From assembly GCF_015207605.1 (NCBI RefSeq), contig NZ_JADEWO010000007.1, positions 1-64,000 on the forward strand: 64,000 nt of DNA. The letters are read 5' to 3'. The stretch is from Oculatella sp. LEGE 06141 (lineage in GTDB: Bacteria > Cyanobacteriota > Cyanobacteriia > Elainellales > Elainellaceae). A program made the translations under genes and the position numbers. Below the pieces are notes generated by a model. The model was given only the letters and a program-made list of their open reading frames with translations, was not told the DNA's origin and did not search any database. Within the stretch, counting starts at the first letter, position 1; each line of letters opens with the position of its first letter. Shown here in pieces: positions 44,233 through 53,814 of the stretch.

Positions 44233-44532
44233 GAATCAGCAAGCGAGACATCTAGCAAACTCATTATGCCCAAACTGTACGGAGCTTCACCTAAACTTCA
44301 ACGGCTCGGTTAAGTAAAATTACGAGATTTGTCCAGAAAGAATAATGGTTGAGTGTAAGAAATACGGAGTCACTGGCCATCCGAATGCACCGCTGACCCC
44401 GTCATCTCAGTCTGACGTTTAGTGAGATCTACCGACTTACAGCAGTTCTCAATCGAGTCAGCCACAGTCTCGCCAAGATAGGTGTGGGGTTTGGAGTGTG
44501 GTGAATGCAAATGAAAATGGCTGTAGATTGAC
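44233..44532. other. Intergenic region holding dispersed repeat copy B
   Basis: This 300-bp spacer includes the inverted repeat copy at 44423-44525, and no gene. The spacer should contain the promoter of the isomerase-exporter operon on one side. Confidence 0.6.
44423..44525 (-). repeat. Dispersed intergenic repeat, copy B
   Basis: It is the reverse complement of the element at 4004-4113. Its ends TACAGC (44438) and GCTGTA (44520-44525) form a short inverted terminal repeat. It carries no ORF. Confidence 0.75.
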
Positions 44533-45414
44533 TTAGATCGACTCCGATCGGGGATGTTGCTGCATCAGTTCTCGTACCTGTTCGGCATGGTAAGAACTGC
44601 GGGTTAATGGGGAAGACACCACCTGAAGAAAGCCAATTGACTCACCAAAGTGTCGCCATGCATCAAACTGATCTGGCGTAATAAAGGTTTGAACTTGAAG
44701 ATGCTTTTGGCTTGGTTGCAGATATTGACCAATCGTTAGAATGTCGCAATCGACCGATCGCAAATCGTACATCGCTTCTCGCACTTCTGCATCAGTTTCG
44801 CCCAAACCAACCATAATTCCCGATTTGGTGTAAACCCAGGGGGCAAGCTGGCGCGATCGCTGCAACAGTTCCAGCGTCCGGTGATAGTCGCCCTGAGGCC
44901 GCACCCGCCGATACAGTCGGGCAATGGTTTCGGTGTTGTGGTTGAGTACGTCTGGCTTGGCCTGAAGAATGTGCTCTAATGCCTCCCAGTTGCCGCACAA
45001 ATCGGGAATCAGGACTTCGATTGTGGTGCCAGGCGACGCGGCACGGATGGCCTGAATGCAGCGAACAAACTGAGCCGCGCCGCCATCGGGCAAGTCGTCC
45101 CGATTAACCGAGGTAATCACCACATGGTTTAAGCGCATCCGCCGCACCGCTTCGGCCAGGCGATCGGGTTCGGTTGGGTCGAGCGCTTGGGGTTTCTTCT
45201 CAAAGTCGATGTCGCAATAGGGACAGGCGCGGGTGCAGGCTGGCCCCATAATCAAAAAGGTGGCGGTGCCGTGATTGAAACACTCGCCGATATTCGGGCA
45301 GGATGCCTCTTCACAAACGGTATTGAGCGCCAAATCTCGCAGAATTTCTTTAACGCTGCCAACTCGCTCCCACTGGGGCGCTTTTACCCGTAACCACTCT
45401 GGCTTAACCGTCAC
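44533..45414 (-). CDS. lipA: Lipoyl synthase, copy 2
   Basis: The 293-aa radical-SAM enzyme has the auxiliary cluster at C34, C39 and C45 ([12 protein letters not shown]) and the radical-SAM cluster at C60, C64 and C67 (CTRACPYC). C-terminal SSYHAEQ is present. It differs from copy 1 by a shorter N-terminus and by different residues in the middle, for example a shorter loop where copy 1 has [15 protein letters not shown]. The start is GTG at 45414. Cyanobacteria often carry two lipA genes; this one is closer to the general bacterial form, and the other is more divergent. No lipB is adjacent. Confidence 0.92.
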   Translation of the reverse strand: MTVKPEWLRVKAPQWERVGSVKEILRDLALNTVCEEASCPNIGECFNHGTATFLIMGPACTRACPYCDIDFEKKPQALDPTEPDRLAEAVRRMRLNHVVITSVNRDDLPDGGAAQFVRCIQAIRAASPGTTIEVLIPDLCGNWEALEHILQAKPDVLNHNTETIARLYRRVRPQGDYHRTLELLQRSRQLAPWVYTKSGIMVGLGETDAEVREAMYDLRSVDCDILTIGQYLQPSQKHLQVQTFITPDQFDAWRHFGESIGFLQVVSSPLTRSSYHAEQVRELMQQHPRSESI

Positions 45415-45528
45415 GCTGGCGATCCACTGATGAAGTTTTCACGATTATCTTAACAAGAACACCCGGCACTTCCGGATCGCGATCGCCGCTAACCTGCCCG
45501 GAGTGGGGGCGATCGCTTTAGAAAGAAG

Positions 45529-45945
45529 ATGTGGCTGGTTCTGCCCAAATGTAGCGGATGGCAGCGATTGTCCTATGAAGAACTAACTGATGGGATGACA
45601 TTGCCCATAGCCGAGAGAGGCTCAGTAAGGCTCAGTAACCGGCCTAAAGGGGACGCGGATTTTGAAGGGGTTAGCATGATTCAGATTGTAAAACACGAAC
45701 GCTCGTCTCTCTCGGAGGATGCCCCCTGGCAACCAATTGAACTGATCACCCTCAATTGCAGTTGGGGTGAAGCCTGGTATCGGGTGCTGGTTGTGAATCG
45801 CCTTGCTCCTGATAACCGCGTCTATGGGCTGGCCTGTTGCTGGAAGCACGACAAACAGTCGCAACGTCAGCTTGGCTCGGTTAACCATCGCCTTGAAGGC
45901 CAGCCCTCTCGACCTGAGCTGATCGATCGGCCTTCTGGCAAATAG
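45529..45945 (+). CDS. Hypothetical protein (138 aa, or 89 aa from an internal start)
   Basis: The open frame runs 45529-45945. AAGGGG lies before the internal ATG at 45676 (M50), while the upstream ATG at 45529 has AAGAAG directly adjacent. The shorter product of 89 aa begins MIQIVKHERSSL, then WQPIELITLNCSWGEAWYRVLVVNRL and CCWKHD, and is more likely real. I do not recognise it. Confidence 0.5.
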   Translation: MWLVLPKCSGWQRLSYEELTDGMTLPIAERGSVRLSNRPKGDADFEGVSMIQIVKHERSSLSEDAPWQPIELITLNCSWGEAWYRVLVVNRLAPDNRVYGLACCWKHDKQSQRQLGSVNHRLEGQPSRPELIDRPSGK

Positions 45946-46012
45946 TTTGCAGAAGTGGGCGATCGGCTGATTCCAAAACCGTCCCTGTGATAGTCTAGTA
46001 ATGCGTATGCAA

Positions 46013-46086
46013 CGGGATGTGGCGCAGCTTGGTAGCGCACTTCGTTCGGGACGAAGGGGCCGCTGGTTCGAATCCAGTCATCCCGA
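46013..46086 (+). tRNA. tRNA-Pro(CGG)
   Basis: The acceptor stem is CGGGATG/CATCCCG, the D-arm GCGC-AGCTTGGTA-GCGC, and the anticodon stem CTTCG/CGAAG with loop TTCGGGA (anticodon CGG, reading CCG). The T-arm is GCTGG-TTCGAAT-CCAGT and the discriminator base is A. CCA is not encoded. The cognate enzyme ProS is at 60055-61860. Confidence 0.93.
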
Positions 46087-46098
46087 TTGGTTTTTGAC

Positions 46099-47139
46099 TT
46101 AACCGATCGCCAGCAGTTCAACATCAAAAATTAGCGTGGCGTTTGGAGGAATCCGTCCGGGAATGCCTCCAGATCCATAGGCCAGATTGGCAGGAACAAT
46201 GAGCTGGCGGCGACCGCCGACCTTCATAGTGCTTAACCCCTCGTCCCATCCGGCAATCACTGCACCCGTACCTAAGTTAAACGTAAAGGGCTGGTTGCGA
46301 TCGCGCGAGCTGTCAAACTTGGTTCCGTCTTCCAGGGTGCCCGTATACTGCACCACAACGGTTTGTCCTGGGGCGGGTGTTGCGCCTGTGCCAGCCACCA
46401 GGTCAACGTACTTTAGACCCGATGCCGTGGCAGTGGGAGTATCCGGGGTGAAGCTGTACTTAAACTGGTACAGCCCATCCTTGCCCACGCCCTGAGCAAT
46501 CCGAATGTAGTAGGTTGAGCCATAATCGATCAGACGTTTGGGAATGCTTTCGTTCGCCGTTCCCGGTTTGGTTGATTTGCCAATTCGTACGCGGTTGCGA
46601 TCGTACAGTTCTAAATTGACATCGGCACTTAAGTTGCTCAGTTTCAGGTTGAGGGTTCCCGGTGCCGGAAGGCGAAACTGGATGAAATCGGCTGGATCAA
46701 TCTCACCCACAAATTCATTGAATGTTAGCCCTGAAGCCGTGAGGTTGAGAGATGGGGCGGTTTCAAAGGAATTGCCCAAAAAATCGGTGGGTGGAGGGGC
46801 AGACATCGTCAGGGCATACTTGGTGTCGGCGCTGCCCTGCTTCAGGATCACAGCAATGTAGTAGGTGCCGGATGGAACCAGGTTGCTAAAGCGCTCGTCC
46901 CGGTTGCCAGCCCGCTTTGACCCAGCGATCGCCTTGCCCTCAGTGTTAACCAGGTAAACATCGGCATTTGCTTTTTTGGCGATGCCCTTCAGCGAAACGT
47001 TGAGACTACTGGCCTTTAGCTTGATTTTCCACAGATCAACTTGATCCGATGCGCTCAGGCTTTCTCGGACAGTGCGATTGGTTGCCTTCGTGCGAAAGAA
47101 GGTTGCTGTATCGAGAGTTCCACCCGGATCTTTTGCCAT
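46099..47139 (-). CDS. PPC-PPC-FKBP fusion protein
   Basis: There is no signal peptide and the start is MAKDPGG, similar to the MAQDPG of the propeller protein. Two PPC domains lie at about 1-112 ([21 protein letters not shown]) and 118-230 ([38 protein letters not shown]). From ~238 comes an FKBP-type peptidyl-prolyl isomerase: [68 protein letters not shown] and [14 protein letters not shown]. The active-site residues of FKBP (Y, D, F, W, Y) appear to be present. The join of two PPC units to an isomerase is unusual. With its neighbours it looks like a secreted or surface folding factor for PPC cargo. Confidence 0.85.
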   Translation of the reverse strand: MAKDPGGTLDTATFFRTKATNRTVRESLSASDQVDLWKIKLKASSLNVSLKGIAKKANADVYLVNTEGKAIAGSKRAGNRDERFSNLVPSGTYYIAVILKQGSADTKYALTMSAPPPTDFLGNSFETAPSLNLTASGLTFNEFVGEIDPADFIQFRLPAPGTLNLKLSNLSADVNLELYDRNRVRIGKSTKPGTANESIPKRLIDYGSTYYIRIAQGVGKDGLYQFKYSFTPDTPTATASGLKYVDLVAGTGATPAPGQTVVVQYTGTLEDGTKFDSSRDRNQPFTFNLGTGAVIAGWDEGLSTMKVGGRRQLIVPANLAYGSGGIPGRIPPNATLIFDVELLAIG

Positions 47140-47342
47140 AGTGCCTGTGTGTTGTCGCAGAGAGTGGGTTGCTCAGCGTGGAGCGTTGATTTGAGAGGAT
47201 GTTGGAACCGTAGCCAAGACGGAGCATGGAGTACTTCTCAAACATCCCCTAAGAGTTCCCCTGGACTAACAGATTAATGCAAATAGGGCAGAACAACTCG
47301 ATTTGAGTACTCTATCCAAACCGCCATACAGAGCGAACGCTA

Positions 47343-47492
47343 AGAGGATGTTTGACAAGTATCTTTTACGTCTCGGTAGGGGTGAAGCATTCGAATCAGG
47401 ATGGCTGGAACAACCGAGACATTGACATTGTCTGCCGAATGCTTCGCCCCTACACCTATCGGGTAACTAATCAGACCTTTAAAACATCCTCT
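47343..47492. mobile_element. MITE-like element with perfect 11-bp inverted terminal repeats
   Basis: AGAGGATGTTT (47343-47353) and AAACATCCTCT (47482-47492) are perfect inverted ends of a 150-bp element. An internal pair, TAGGGGTGAAGCATTCG (47377-47393) and CGAATGCTTCGCCCCTA (47436-47452), is complementary apart from one G:T pair, and GTCTCGGT/ACCGAGAC (47370, 47413) offers an alternative stem. No transposase is encoded, so it is non-autonomous. A solitary right end is at 5941. The right terminus provides part of the GH1 stop codon. Clear target-site duplication is not visible. Confidence 0.75.
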
Positions 47493-49041
47493 AAGGTGTG
47501 GTTGATTGTGCCAATTCAGCACTCACTTCCCTGACCAACCGCGCATAGGTTTCGGAAGGACGATCGCCCAAATGGTCTTCTATTAGGCGATCGCTTCCTG
47601 CTTCAAAGTTCAGCGAGAACAGCCCAAATCGAGGCGTGTAGGAACCCCACTCATAATTGTCGGTGAGTGACCAATGCATATATCCCAAAACGGGAACGGA
47701 TTCCTGCAACAGGCGCTTGATCTGGTCGATGTGAGCTTTCAAAAACTCACTGCGACGTAGCTGATCGGCGCGGTGAGTAGCCACGCTGTTATCTAGCTTG
47801 CGGCGCAGCGCCATACCGTTTTCGGCAATCATGATAGGACGGTTGCCCAAGTCCTGCGAATAGTATTGGCAGAAGAAATGCAGTCCTTCTGGCAAACTGC
47901 GCCAATCCCACCATTTGCTGGTGATGCCACTCATGACCCAGGCTCGAAATCCTTTGGTCTTAAACTCAAAATCGGAGAAAGAGGGGAGCCGGAAAATGTG
48001 AGCAATAAACGGATCGTAGTAGTCGATCGCCAGGTAATCCATTACCTGAGGGCGTGGCGATCGCTCTAATTCCTGCATAAACAGAGCGAGCTGCTCAATA
48101 TGAAACAGCCGATAGCCCAGGCGATTGGTCGTCCAGTGAGTCAACCGTCCCAGTTGATAAGGTAAATCCCGCCGAAAGGATAAATTGGCCTGACGCAATG
48201 CGGCTTCCAGTTGACTCGCTTTGTTATCGATGTAGTCTTTGACTTCTCTTGGTTTGAGGTTGTGCCGCCGCAGGTCGAGCAGATCCCAAATCACCTTTTC
48301 CGACCAGTAGAGGTCGCTGCAATAGGTGTTAAGCGATACGCGTGGAGTCGTCCATCCTTCTGCTTCATACGTATCATGAATGCAGTTATAGGCGCGCACG
48401 TGAGCTGCCAGTAGATGATTGTAAGCTTGCAGCGCCGCACCAGAACCTACAGCCCCTCCTGCCGGAAACTGCTTGTTCAGGTACGTATTAGAAACCAGAA
48501 TGTTGGGTTCGTTGATCGTGATATACCAATGAATCGGCGGCAGATGATAATAATCGACCAATCGCCGATTGATGTGCGTTACCGAAACCCGAACGTATTC
48601 GACAAACGGCTCGACCACCTGTTCCGACAGCCATGCATCCAGACCCAACCAGGCCGGATGGGTGAAATGATGCAGTGTTACCACAGGCTCTAACCCATGA
48701 CGACGACAGGCGGCAAGGCGATCGGCATAGGCATCCAGCGCATCATAGTCGAAGGCTGGAGGCGAACCGGGTTGGCGATCGGTCGATGGCTGAATGCGTG
48801 CCCATTCCAAACCGAGCCGAAAGGAATTTAACCCCATGTCCTGGCATCGCTGAAAGTCTTCCTCATAGCGAGTCCAAAACTCGGTAGCCGAACCGGTCCG
48901 CATTACATCGTGTTTCGCTTCGCTGGGTGCCCAGTTGTTTTGCGGCTGTCCAGGCCCGTTATATCCGCCTTCGCTTTGATATCCAGAGGTGGCAACCCCC
49001 CACAGGAAGGAGTCTGTTGATCGGGTTAGGCTAGTCTGCAT
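47491..49041 (-). CDS. GH1 beta-glycosidase family protein
   Basis: The 516-aa protein has GH1 landmarks: LWGVATSGYQSEGGYNG at the N-terminus, FRLGLEWARIQPS, WYITINEPNIL with the acid/base Glu, IAENGMAL with the nucleophile Glu, GYMHWSLTDNYEWGSY and RFGLFSLNFE. It has no signal peptide. Family members are beta-glucosidases, 6-phospho-beta-glucosidases or transglycosylases, including plant SFR2. Its start overlaps the GT28-type gene by 11 bp, so a shared pathway is likely. The last codons and stop lie at the end of a MITE-like element, so the C-terminus may have been altered. Confidence 0.9.
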   Translation of the reverse strand: MQTSLTRSTDSFLWGVATSGYQSEGGYNGPGQPQNNWAPSEAKHDVMRTGSATEFWTRYEEDFQRCQDMGLNSFRLGLEWARIQPSTDRQPGSPPAFDYDALDAYADRLAACRRHGLEPVVTLHHFTHPAWLGLDAWLSEQVVEPFVEYVRVSVTHINRRLVDYYHLPPIHWYITINEPNILVSNTYLNKQFPAGGAVGSGAALQAYNHLLAAHVRAYNCIHDTYEAEGWTTPRVSLNTYCSDLYWSEKVIWDLLDLRRHNLKPREVKDYIDNKASQLEAALRQANLSFRRDLPYQLGRLTHWTTNRLGYRLFHIEQLALFMQELERSPRPQVMDYLAIDYYDPFIAHIFRLPSFSDFEFKTKGFRAWVMSGITSKWWDWRSLPEGLHFFCQYYSQDLGNRPIMIAENGMALRRKLDNSVATHRADQLRRSEFLKAHIDQIKRLLQESVPVLGYMHWSLTDNYEWGSYTPRFGLFSLNFEAGSDRLIEDHLGDRPSETYARLVREVSAELAQSTTP

Positions 49042-50206
49042 AAGGCTCTAGTCTCTTTGTTTCGTCGGCAACACAATCGGTCTTCCAATGATTTAAGACG
49101 TGTTCTGCAATGGTGAGTGCCGCACGCGGCTGACCCACTTCCAGAGCCGCTTGTCTCATTTCAGTCAGTCGTGCTGGATGCTCTAGCAGATATTGCACGG
49201 CTGGAGTCACCATTTCTAGCAAGCGCAACTGGATACCCGCTCCAGCCGCGGCAATGACATCCGCATTTTGTTCTTCTTGACCCGGAATCGGATCAACAAT
49301 CACCATTGGGGTGCCCCGTGCCAAAATTTCGCTGGTAATGAGTCCACCCGCTTTGGTAATAATTAGGTCGCTTGCCACAATTAAGTCATCGACATAATCA
49401 ATGGTGCCCACTTTGCGTAACGTCGCGGTGGGGGTGCTTTCTAAATCTGCGACGGCCTCTAGCAAATCATCATTGCGTCCGGCGGCTAACACAATCAGGC
49501 CAGCGTCGGAATAGTTCAGCAAATCTGACAGCATCGATCGCACCCGCCGGGGATTTAACCCGCCTCCAAACAGGGTGATGATGGGTGCATCCAGGGGCAT
49601 GTCATGGCGCGATCGCACCTCTGCCTTGGATTTAGGTTGATTGCTCTCCAGGTGAATGGGAATTCCGGTGACGTGCAGCAGGGATGGATCGACCCCGCGC
49701 TGCACCAGAAAATTGACGCTTAAATCATTGGGGAGAAAATAACCGTTGACTCCATAATTAATCCAGGTACTGTGGGCGATGGTATCCGTAATCACGACAT
49801 ACTGTGGTTTAGATACGTCTTCTTCTTGCGCCAGCAATTGCAGCAACCGACTTGGAATTTGCTGAACACAAACCACCACATCGGGATTGGTCTCTTTAAC
49901 GAAATGCCCCAGTTTCCTGAAAAACGGACGCTCTAACCGTGCCCAGGTTAAGTTACTGTCGAGCGATCGCTCCAAATCATCCACATCGCTGCCTTCATAA
50001 AAGGCTTTATAGAGCAATGGGGCTTTTTCGCTGAGCTGCTCATAGAGTTGAGTGATAGCGCCTCGATACACCGAACTGGCATAGGTGAGCGCATCTTCAC
50101 TCAGCACTTCCACATCGGGAAACCGGAGAAAAGCGTCTTTTAGGGCTTTTGCTGCACTGACATGTCCTGATCCTAGCGAAGAGTACAAAATCAGAATCCG
50201 TGTCAT
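49031..50206 (-). CDS. MGDG-synthase-like family 28 glycosyltransferase
   Basis: The 391-aa GT-B protein starts ILILYSSLGSGHVSAAKALKDAF, the N-terminal motif of the MGDG synthase family, and has a donor domain with FGGGLNPRRVRSMLSDLL, VGTIDYVDDLIVASDLIITKAGGLITSEILARGTPMVI and PIPGQEEQNADV. Related enzymes glycosylate diacylglycerol. It overlaps the GH1 gene by 11 bp. Cyanobacterial MgdA is a different GT2 type, so this may be an additional glycolipid or sterol/terpenoid glycosyltransferase. Substrate not deducible. Confidence 0.85.
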   Translation of the reverse strand: MTRILILYSSLGSGHVSAAKALKDAFLRFPDVEVLSEDALTYASSVYRGAITQLYEQLSEKAPLLYKAFYEGSDVDDLERSLDSNLTWARLERPFFRKLGHFVKETNPDVVVCVQQIPSRLLQLLAQEEDVSKPQYVVITDTIAHSTWINYGVNGYFLPNDLSVNFLVQRGVDPSLLHVTGIPIHLESNQPKSKAEVRSRHDMPLDAPIITLFGGGLNPRRVRSMLSDLLNYSDAGLIVLAAGRNDDLLEAVADLESTPTATLRKVGTIDYVDDLIVASDLIITKAGGLITSEILARGTPMVIVDPIPGQEEQNADVIAAAGAGIQLRLLEMVTPAVQYLLEHPARLTEMRQAALEVGQPRAALTIAEHVLNHWKTDCVADETKRLEPYAD

Positions 50207-50339
50207 AGGAGTTTATTGACGGGTAAATTACCTGGTTTAGATAAAAACGAACCAGACCAGGAGATACCCAATCATTATCAAGCCAAGTACCCCAAAAGCG
50301 TTGTTGCCCAGGCCAATATAGCCGCAAGTAGCGGTAAGT

Positions 50340-50894
50340 TTAATCTGAGCGTGGGGCTGACGGAGCGCGATCGGACTCGTCCAGGCGGCAACGGCCTTGC
50401 GTTTGACACTCCAGGCGATGTTGGCGATCGGCTACTACCGTTGCCAAATTGGGTCGGCCTGTAAGAGCCAACCGCCAGTCTGCCCAGACTCCATACAGCC
50501 AGTCAATCACTGGCCCAATCACTGGCCACTTCGTCGCTGCGTAAACCCAACCCATGCCCAGGATTTCGTAGACGCGACGAAAGACCGCCACGTTGTTGAT
50601 CACAGTGCCATCGGGCAAGACGGCATGAATTCGTCCCATTGCCGTTTCAAAATCTACGCCGCCATGCGCGTCGGGCGTGTAATCATCGTCAGCAATATCA
50701 ACAAACGCTACCAGACCCCGTCCAGCATCACGTTTTTGCAAAAAATGAACCTCTCGCATACACAACGGACAGTCGCCGTCATACAGTAGCTCGATCTGCC
50801 ATGATGGCGAAGCCGATAACGAGTCGGGTGTAAGGTTAGCGGAGTCGGGGAACGGGGGTTTTGAAGCAGTCATAAGCGTTCTAAATTGCTTCAT
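50340..50894 (-). CDS. DUF393 / DCC-family thiol-disulfide oxidoreductase
   Basis: The 184-aa protein has the motif YDGDCPLCMREVHFLQKRDA, i.e. DGxCPxC, the hallmark of the DCC (DUF393) family of thioredoxin-like proteins, followed by FVDIADDDYTPDAHGG. The family is predicted to reduce disulfides. The ATG at 50894 and the alternative at 50873 (M8) are both possible; no ribosome binding site decides. It is a single gene 133 bp upstream of the GT28-type gene in opposite reading order, so not an operon. Confidence 0.85.
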   Translation of the reverse strand: MKQFRTLMTASKPPFPDSANLTPDSLSASPSWQIELLYDGDCPLCMREVHFLQKRDAGRGLVAFVDIADDDYTPDAHGGVDFETAMGRIHAVLPDGTVINNVAVFRRVYEILGMGWVYAATKWPVIGPVIDWLYGVWADWRLALTGRPNLATVVADRQHRLECQTQGRCRLDESDRAPSAPRSD

Positions 50895-50988
50895 CCTCTA
50901 GGAACGATATAGATACTCCTATATTTTACAAAACTTAATAAGTTTGGGTGGCATTTGCCATCAAATCATCTTTAGCGGTTCCTTCCCT

Positions 50989-53814
50989 CTAGATGGCATG
51001 AATGACAGCGTGTAGAGTTTGCAGTAATTTTTGCGCGGTGTACGGTTTAGCCAAAAAAGCTTGAACGTTGTTGTTCATTGCAACATTGACCTTTTTGCTG
51101 GTCGGCAGTCCGCTAACGGCCACGATCTTGACGTGCGGGTTCAGTTTTTTCAACGTCAGGATAGCCGTTGGCCCATCCATTTCAGGCATCATCATGTCCA
51201 TCAAAACAGCGCTAATTTTATCCTGGTGCTGCGCGTAGAGGATCGTTGCTTCAATGCCATTGCTAGCCGTCAAAGCGTTGTAGTTGTAGGTCTCTAGCGA
51301 TGCCTTTGTGATGTCACGAATGGCAGCTTCGTCATCCACCACCAGGATAGTTTCGCCTTGTCCGAGGAGCAAATCAATGTTTTCTTCAGATGGCGCTTTA
51401 GCCCCCTGCACAGCGGGTAAGTAGAGTTTGAACTGGGTGCCTTGCCCCACTTCACTGTAGATATGCACAAAACCGCTGTGGTTTTTAACGATGCCAATCA
51501 CGGTGGAGAGGCCAAGCCCGGTTCCCTGCCCTGGTTCCTTCGTTGTAAAAAACGGTTCAAATACTCGATGAATGGTTTCGGGCGGAATGCCGACTCCTGT
51601 ATCGGTGACCGAAATGACGATGTAAGCTCCAACCTTGGCATCGAGGTTCATTCCGGCATAGTGTTCATCGACAAGGAGATTTTGAGCCGATAGGGTTAAG
51701 GTGCCGCCCTGGGGCATGGCATCGCGAGCATTAATACACAGATTCATCAATACCTGATGAATTTGGGTGGCATCGGCAGAGACACTCCAAAGCTCAGGTT
51801 CAATGTCAGCGTAAAACTCGATGGATCGGGGAAAGGTTTCGTTGACAATTTGCTGGAGTTCCAAAATCAGGTGGCTAACCTGAAGTTGCATAGGCTTGCC
51901 TTCGGTGGTCCGGGCAAACGACAGCATTTGCTTAATCAGTGCTGCTCCCCGTTTGGCATTGGTTTCCTGCATTTTGAGCAACCCCTGCACCGATGGTTCA
52001 ACTTGGGGAAGTTTAAGCTGTACCAGTTGAGCTGCCGTTAGGATGGGGGTCAGGATATTGTTTAAGTCGTGGGCAATACCGCCAGCCAGAGTACCTAGGC
52101 TTTCTAGCCGCTGAGCATGAAAAAATTGCCGCTCCAGTTCTTTCTTTTGCGTGATATCTGTATTGACAACCAGAATTGATTTGGGTTGATGATCCTCATC
52201 CTGCACCAGCGTCCAGCGGCTTTCGACCAGAATTTTCTGCCCGGTTTTGGTTCGCTGGTACAGCTCACCCTGCCACTTGCCTGACTGAATCACGGTTTGC
52301 TGGATCGGTTGCAATTGGGGAACCGTCTCGTCCTCTAAAAGCTGATGGGCACTCATGGTTAGCGCTTCAGCGGCAGGCCAGCCATAAAGGCTCTCGGCGC
52401 TTTTGTTCCAGAAGAGAATTTGGTGATGCAAATCTTGTACAAAAATGGCATCGGTGGCGATATCCAGCAAAGCAGCCTGTTCGCGAATTTTCTCTTCCGA
52501 TCGCTTCCTTTCGTTGAGTTCGGTTTGAACCTGTTGATAGAGTTCCGACTGTTGAATGGCGATCGCCAACTGGATAGCTAAGTGTCTGAGCAAATCAAGC
52601 TCTAAGGGCTGCCATTGGCGCGGTTCTGAACAGTGATTAGCGACCAGCAAGCCCCACAACTGGTTTCCCTGCACGATAGGAACGACCAGGTTAGCCCGGA
52701 TCTGGAGCCGAGCCAGCATGTCCCGGTGGCATTCAGACAAATCAGCGGTGTCAATATCATCGATCGCTTGAATCCGGCCTTGCTGATATAGCTCGCGGCA
52801 AACGGCTTTCAAAAAGAAGGAGTCTTTTACCCGTGTCCCTTGAAGCGATGGGCAACCCGGAACGACCGATTCTACAGCCACTACTCCGCTCCAATCTGGC
52901 TCGAAGCGATGAATAAAAACGCGATCGGCCTGAAGAAATTGCCGGATCTCGGCCACTGCCGTACTCAAAATCTCATCCAACTTCAGCGAGTGACGAATGC
53001 GATGGGCAATTTCTGCCATTAACCGCTCTCGTTTAACTTGCTGCCGCAAGCCGTCCTCTTGCCGTTTACGCTCCGCCAGTTCGAGAAGCTGCTCTGTTCG
53101 GCTCTGGCCTTCACGCCGGACTCGCTCTCGATAATCGTTGAAGAAGTTGACCAGAGCCGGTTCGTCCTTTAGCAGCGCACTGAGATTTGTTTGCACGCGC
53201 CAGTCGGCTTCATAGGCGATTTCGGGATGGGCTTCCATCCAGGCATGGCAGGTTTTAACGTAAGCAATGAATGTAACGAGATGCTGGTACTGCACAGCAC
53301 CCAACAAACGGCGCAATTCAGCCCGATACGGCTCGGCTGATTCCCGTTCTAACGCAATAAAAATGGAGCAATAAAGCAGGCTTTCTTCAAGGGTTGAGTT
53401 TGATTCCGGCCATGTGGTTAAACGCTGTGGCTGTGATACGAGATGCTGAATATGGTTATCGATGTCGATGGGCAGGGGCGGAGGCGTTTCGAGCAGTTCC
53501 AGTACTTCGGGTGCCGTTAAACCCAGGGGACGTAAGGTGCAGCTATGGCAGATCATGCAGTAGGGAACTGCACAGAAGCGAGAGAGGTAGGCAGAAAGCT
53601 TTTCTTTAAATAAAGCGGGCAGCGGATTGTTGACATAGGCCGAGAGGGTTTGTTGCCAGAGGTTTTCTAGCACCTGGGGAGTGGATTCTGCGGGTTCAAA
53701 GAACGGCGGCACAAACCCAAACGTCGCTTCAATTTCTGCTCGGATTTGCGAGCTGGTTCGTCCTAGCGTTGTATCAACGTTAAGCTGCAAATCTTGATCA
53801 AACACCTGGGTCAT
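50989..53814 (-). CDS. Hybrid histidine kinase with AhpD-like N-terminal domain
   Basis: The 941-aa protein has an N-terminal domain (about 25-290) with FGFVPPFFEPAESTPQVLENLW and the motif RFCAVPYCMICHSC: Y85-C86-x-x-C89-H90. Together with ALFKEKLSAYLSRF this resembles AhpD/carboxymuconolactone decarboxylase redox sites (YCxxxH). Next come a GAF domain (about 300-450), a PAS domain (about 470-590), a HisKA-HATPase core (H box LAGGIAHDLNNILTP; G box DTGVGIP and GQGTGLGLS) and a receiver (ILVVDDE, VLMDMMMPEMDG, FLAKPY). No membrane helix. A cytosolic redox-linked sensor is inferred. The ATG at 53814, with AGGA before it, is chosen; the 50 upstream codons look non-coding. Confidence 0.88.
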   Translation of the reverse strand: MTQVFDQDLQLNVDTTLGRTSSQIRAEIEATFGFVPPFFEPAESTPQVLENLWQQTLSAYVNNPLPALFKEKLSAYLSRFCAVPYCMICHSCTLRPLGLTAPEVLELLETPPPLPIDIDNHIQHLVSQPQRLTTWPESNSTLEESLLYCSIFIALERESAEPYRAELRRLLGAVQYQHLVTFIAYVKTCHAWMEAHPEIAYEADWRVQTNLSALLKDEPALVNFFNDYRERVRREGQSRTEQLLELAERKRQEDGLRQQVKRERLMAEIAHRIRHSLKLDEILSTAVAEIRQFLQADRVFIHRFEPDWSGVVAVESVVPGCPSLQGTRVKDSFFLKAVCRELYQQGRIQAIDDIDTADLSECHRDMLARLQIRANLVVPIVQGNQLWGLLVANHCSEPRQWQPLELDLLRHLAIQLAIAIQQSELYQQVQTELNERKRSEEKIREQAALLDIATDAIFVQDLHHQILFWNKSAESLYGWPAAEALTMSAHQLLEDETVPQLQPIQQTVIQSGKWQGELYQRTKTGQKILVESRWTLVQDEDHQPKSILVVNTDITQKKELERQFFHAQRLESLGTLAGGIAHDLNNILTPILTAAQLVQLKLPQVEPSVQGLLKMQETNAKRGAALIKQMLSFARTTEGKPMQLQVSHLILELQQIVNETFPRSIEFYADIEPELWSVSADATQIHQVLMNLCINARDAMPQGGTLTLSAQNLLVDEHYAGMNLDAKVGAYIVISVTDTGVGIPPETIHRVFEPFFTTKEPGQGTGLGLSTVIGIVKNHSGFVHIYSEVGQGTQFKLYLPAVQGAKAPSEENIDLLLGQGETILVVDDEAAIRDITKASLETYNYNALTASNGIEATILYAQHQDKISAVLMDMMMPEMDGPTAILTLKKLNPHVKIVAVSGLPTSKKVNVAMNNNVQAFLAKPYTAQKLLQTLHAVIHAI

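Noticed and set aside
47340-47534. Two 60-aa ORFs across the MITE-like element
   Set aside because: They are by-products of the near-symmetric inverted repeats.
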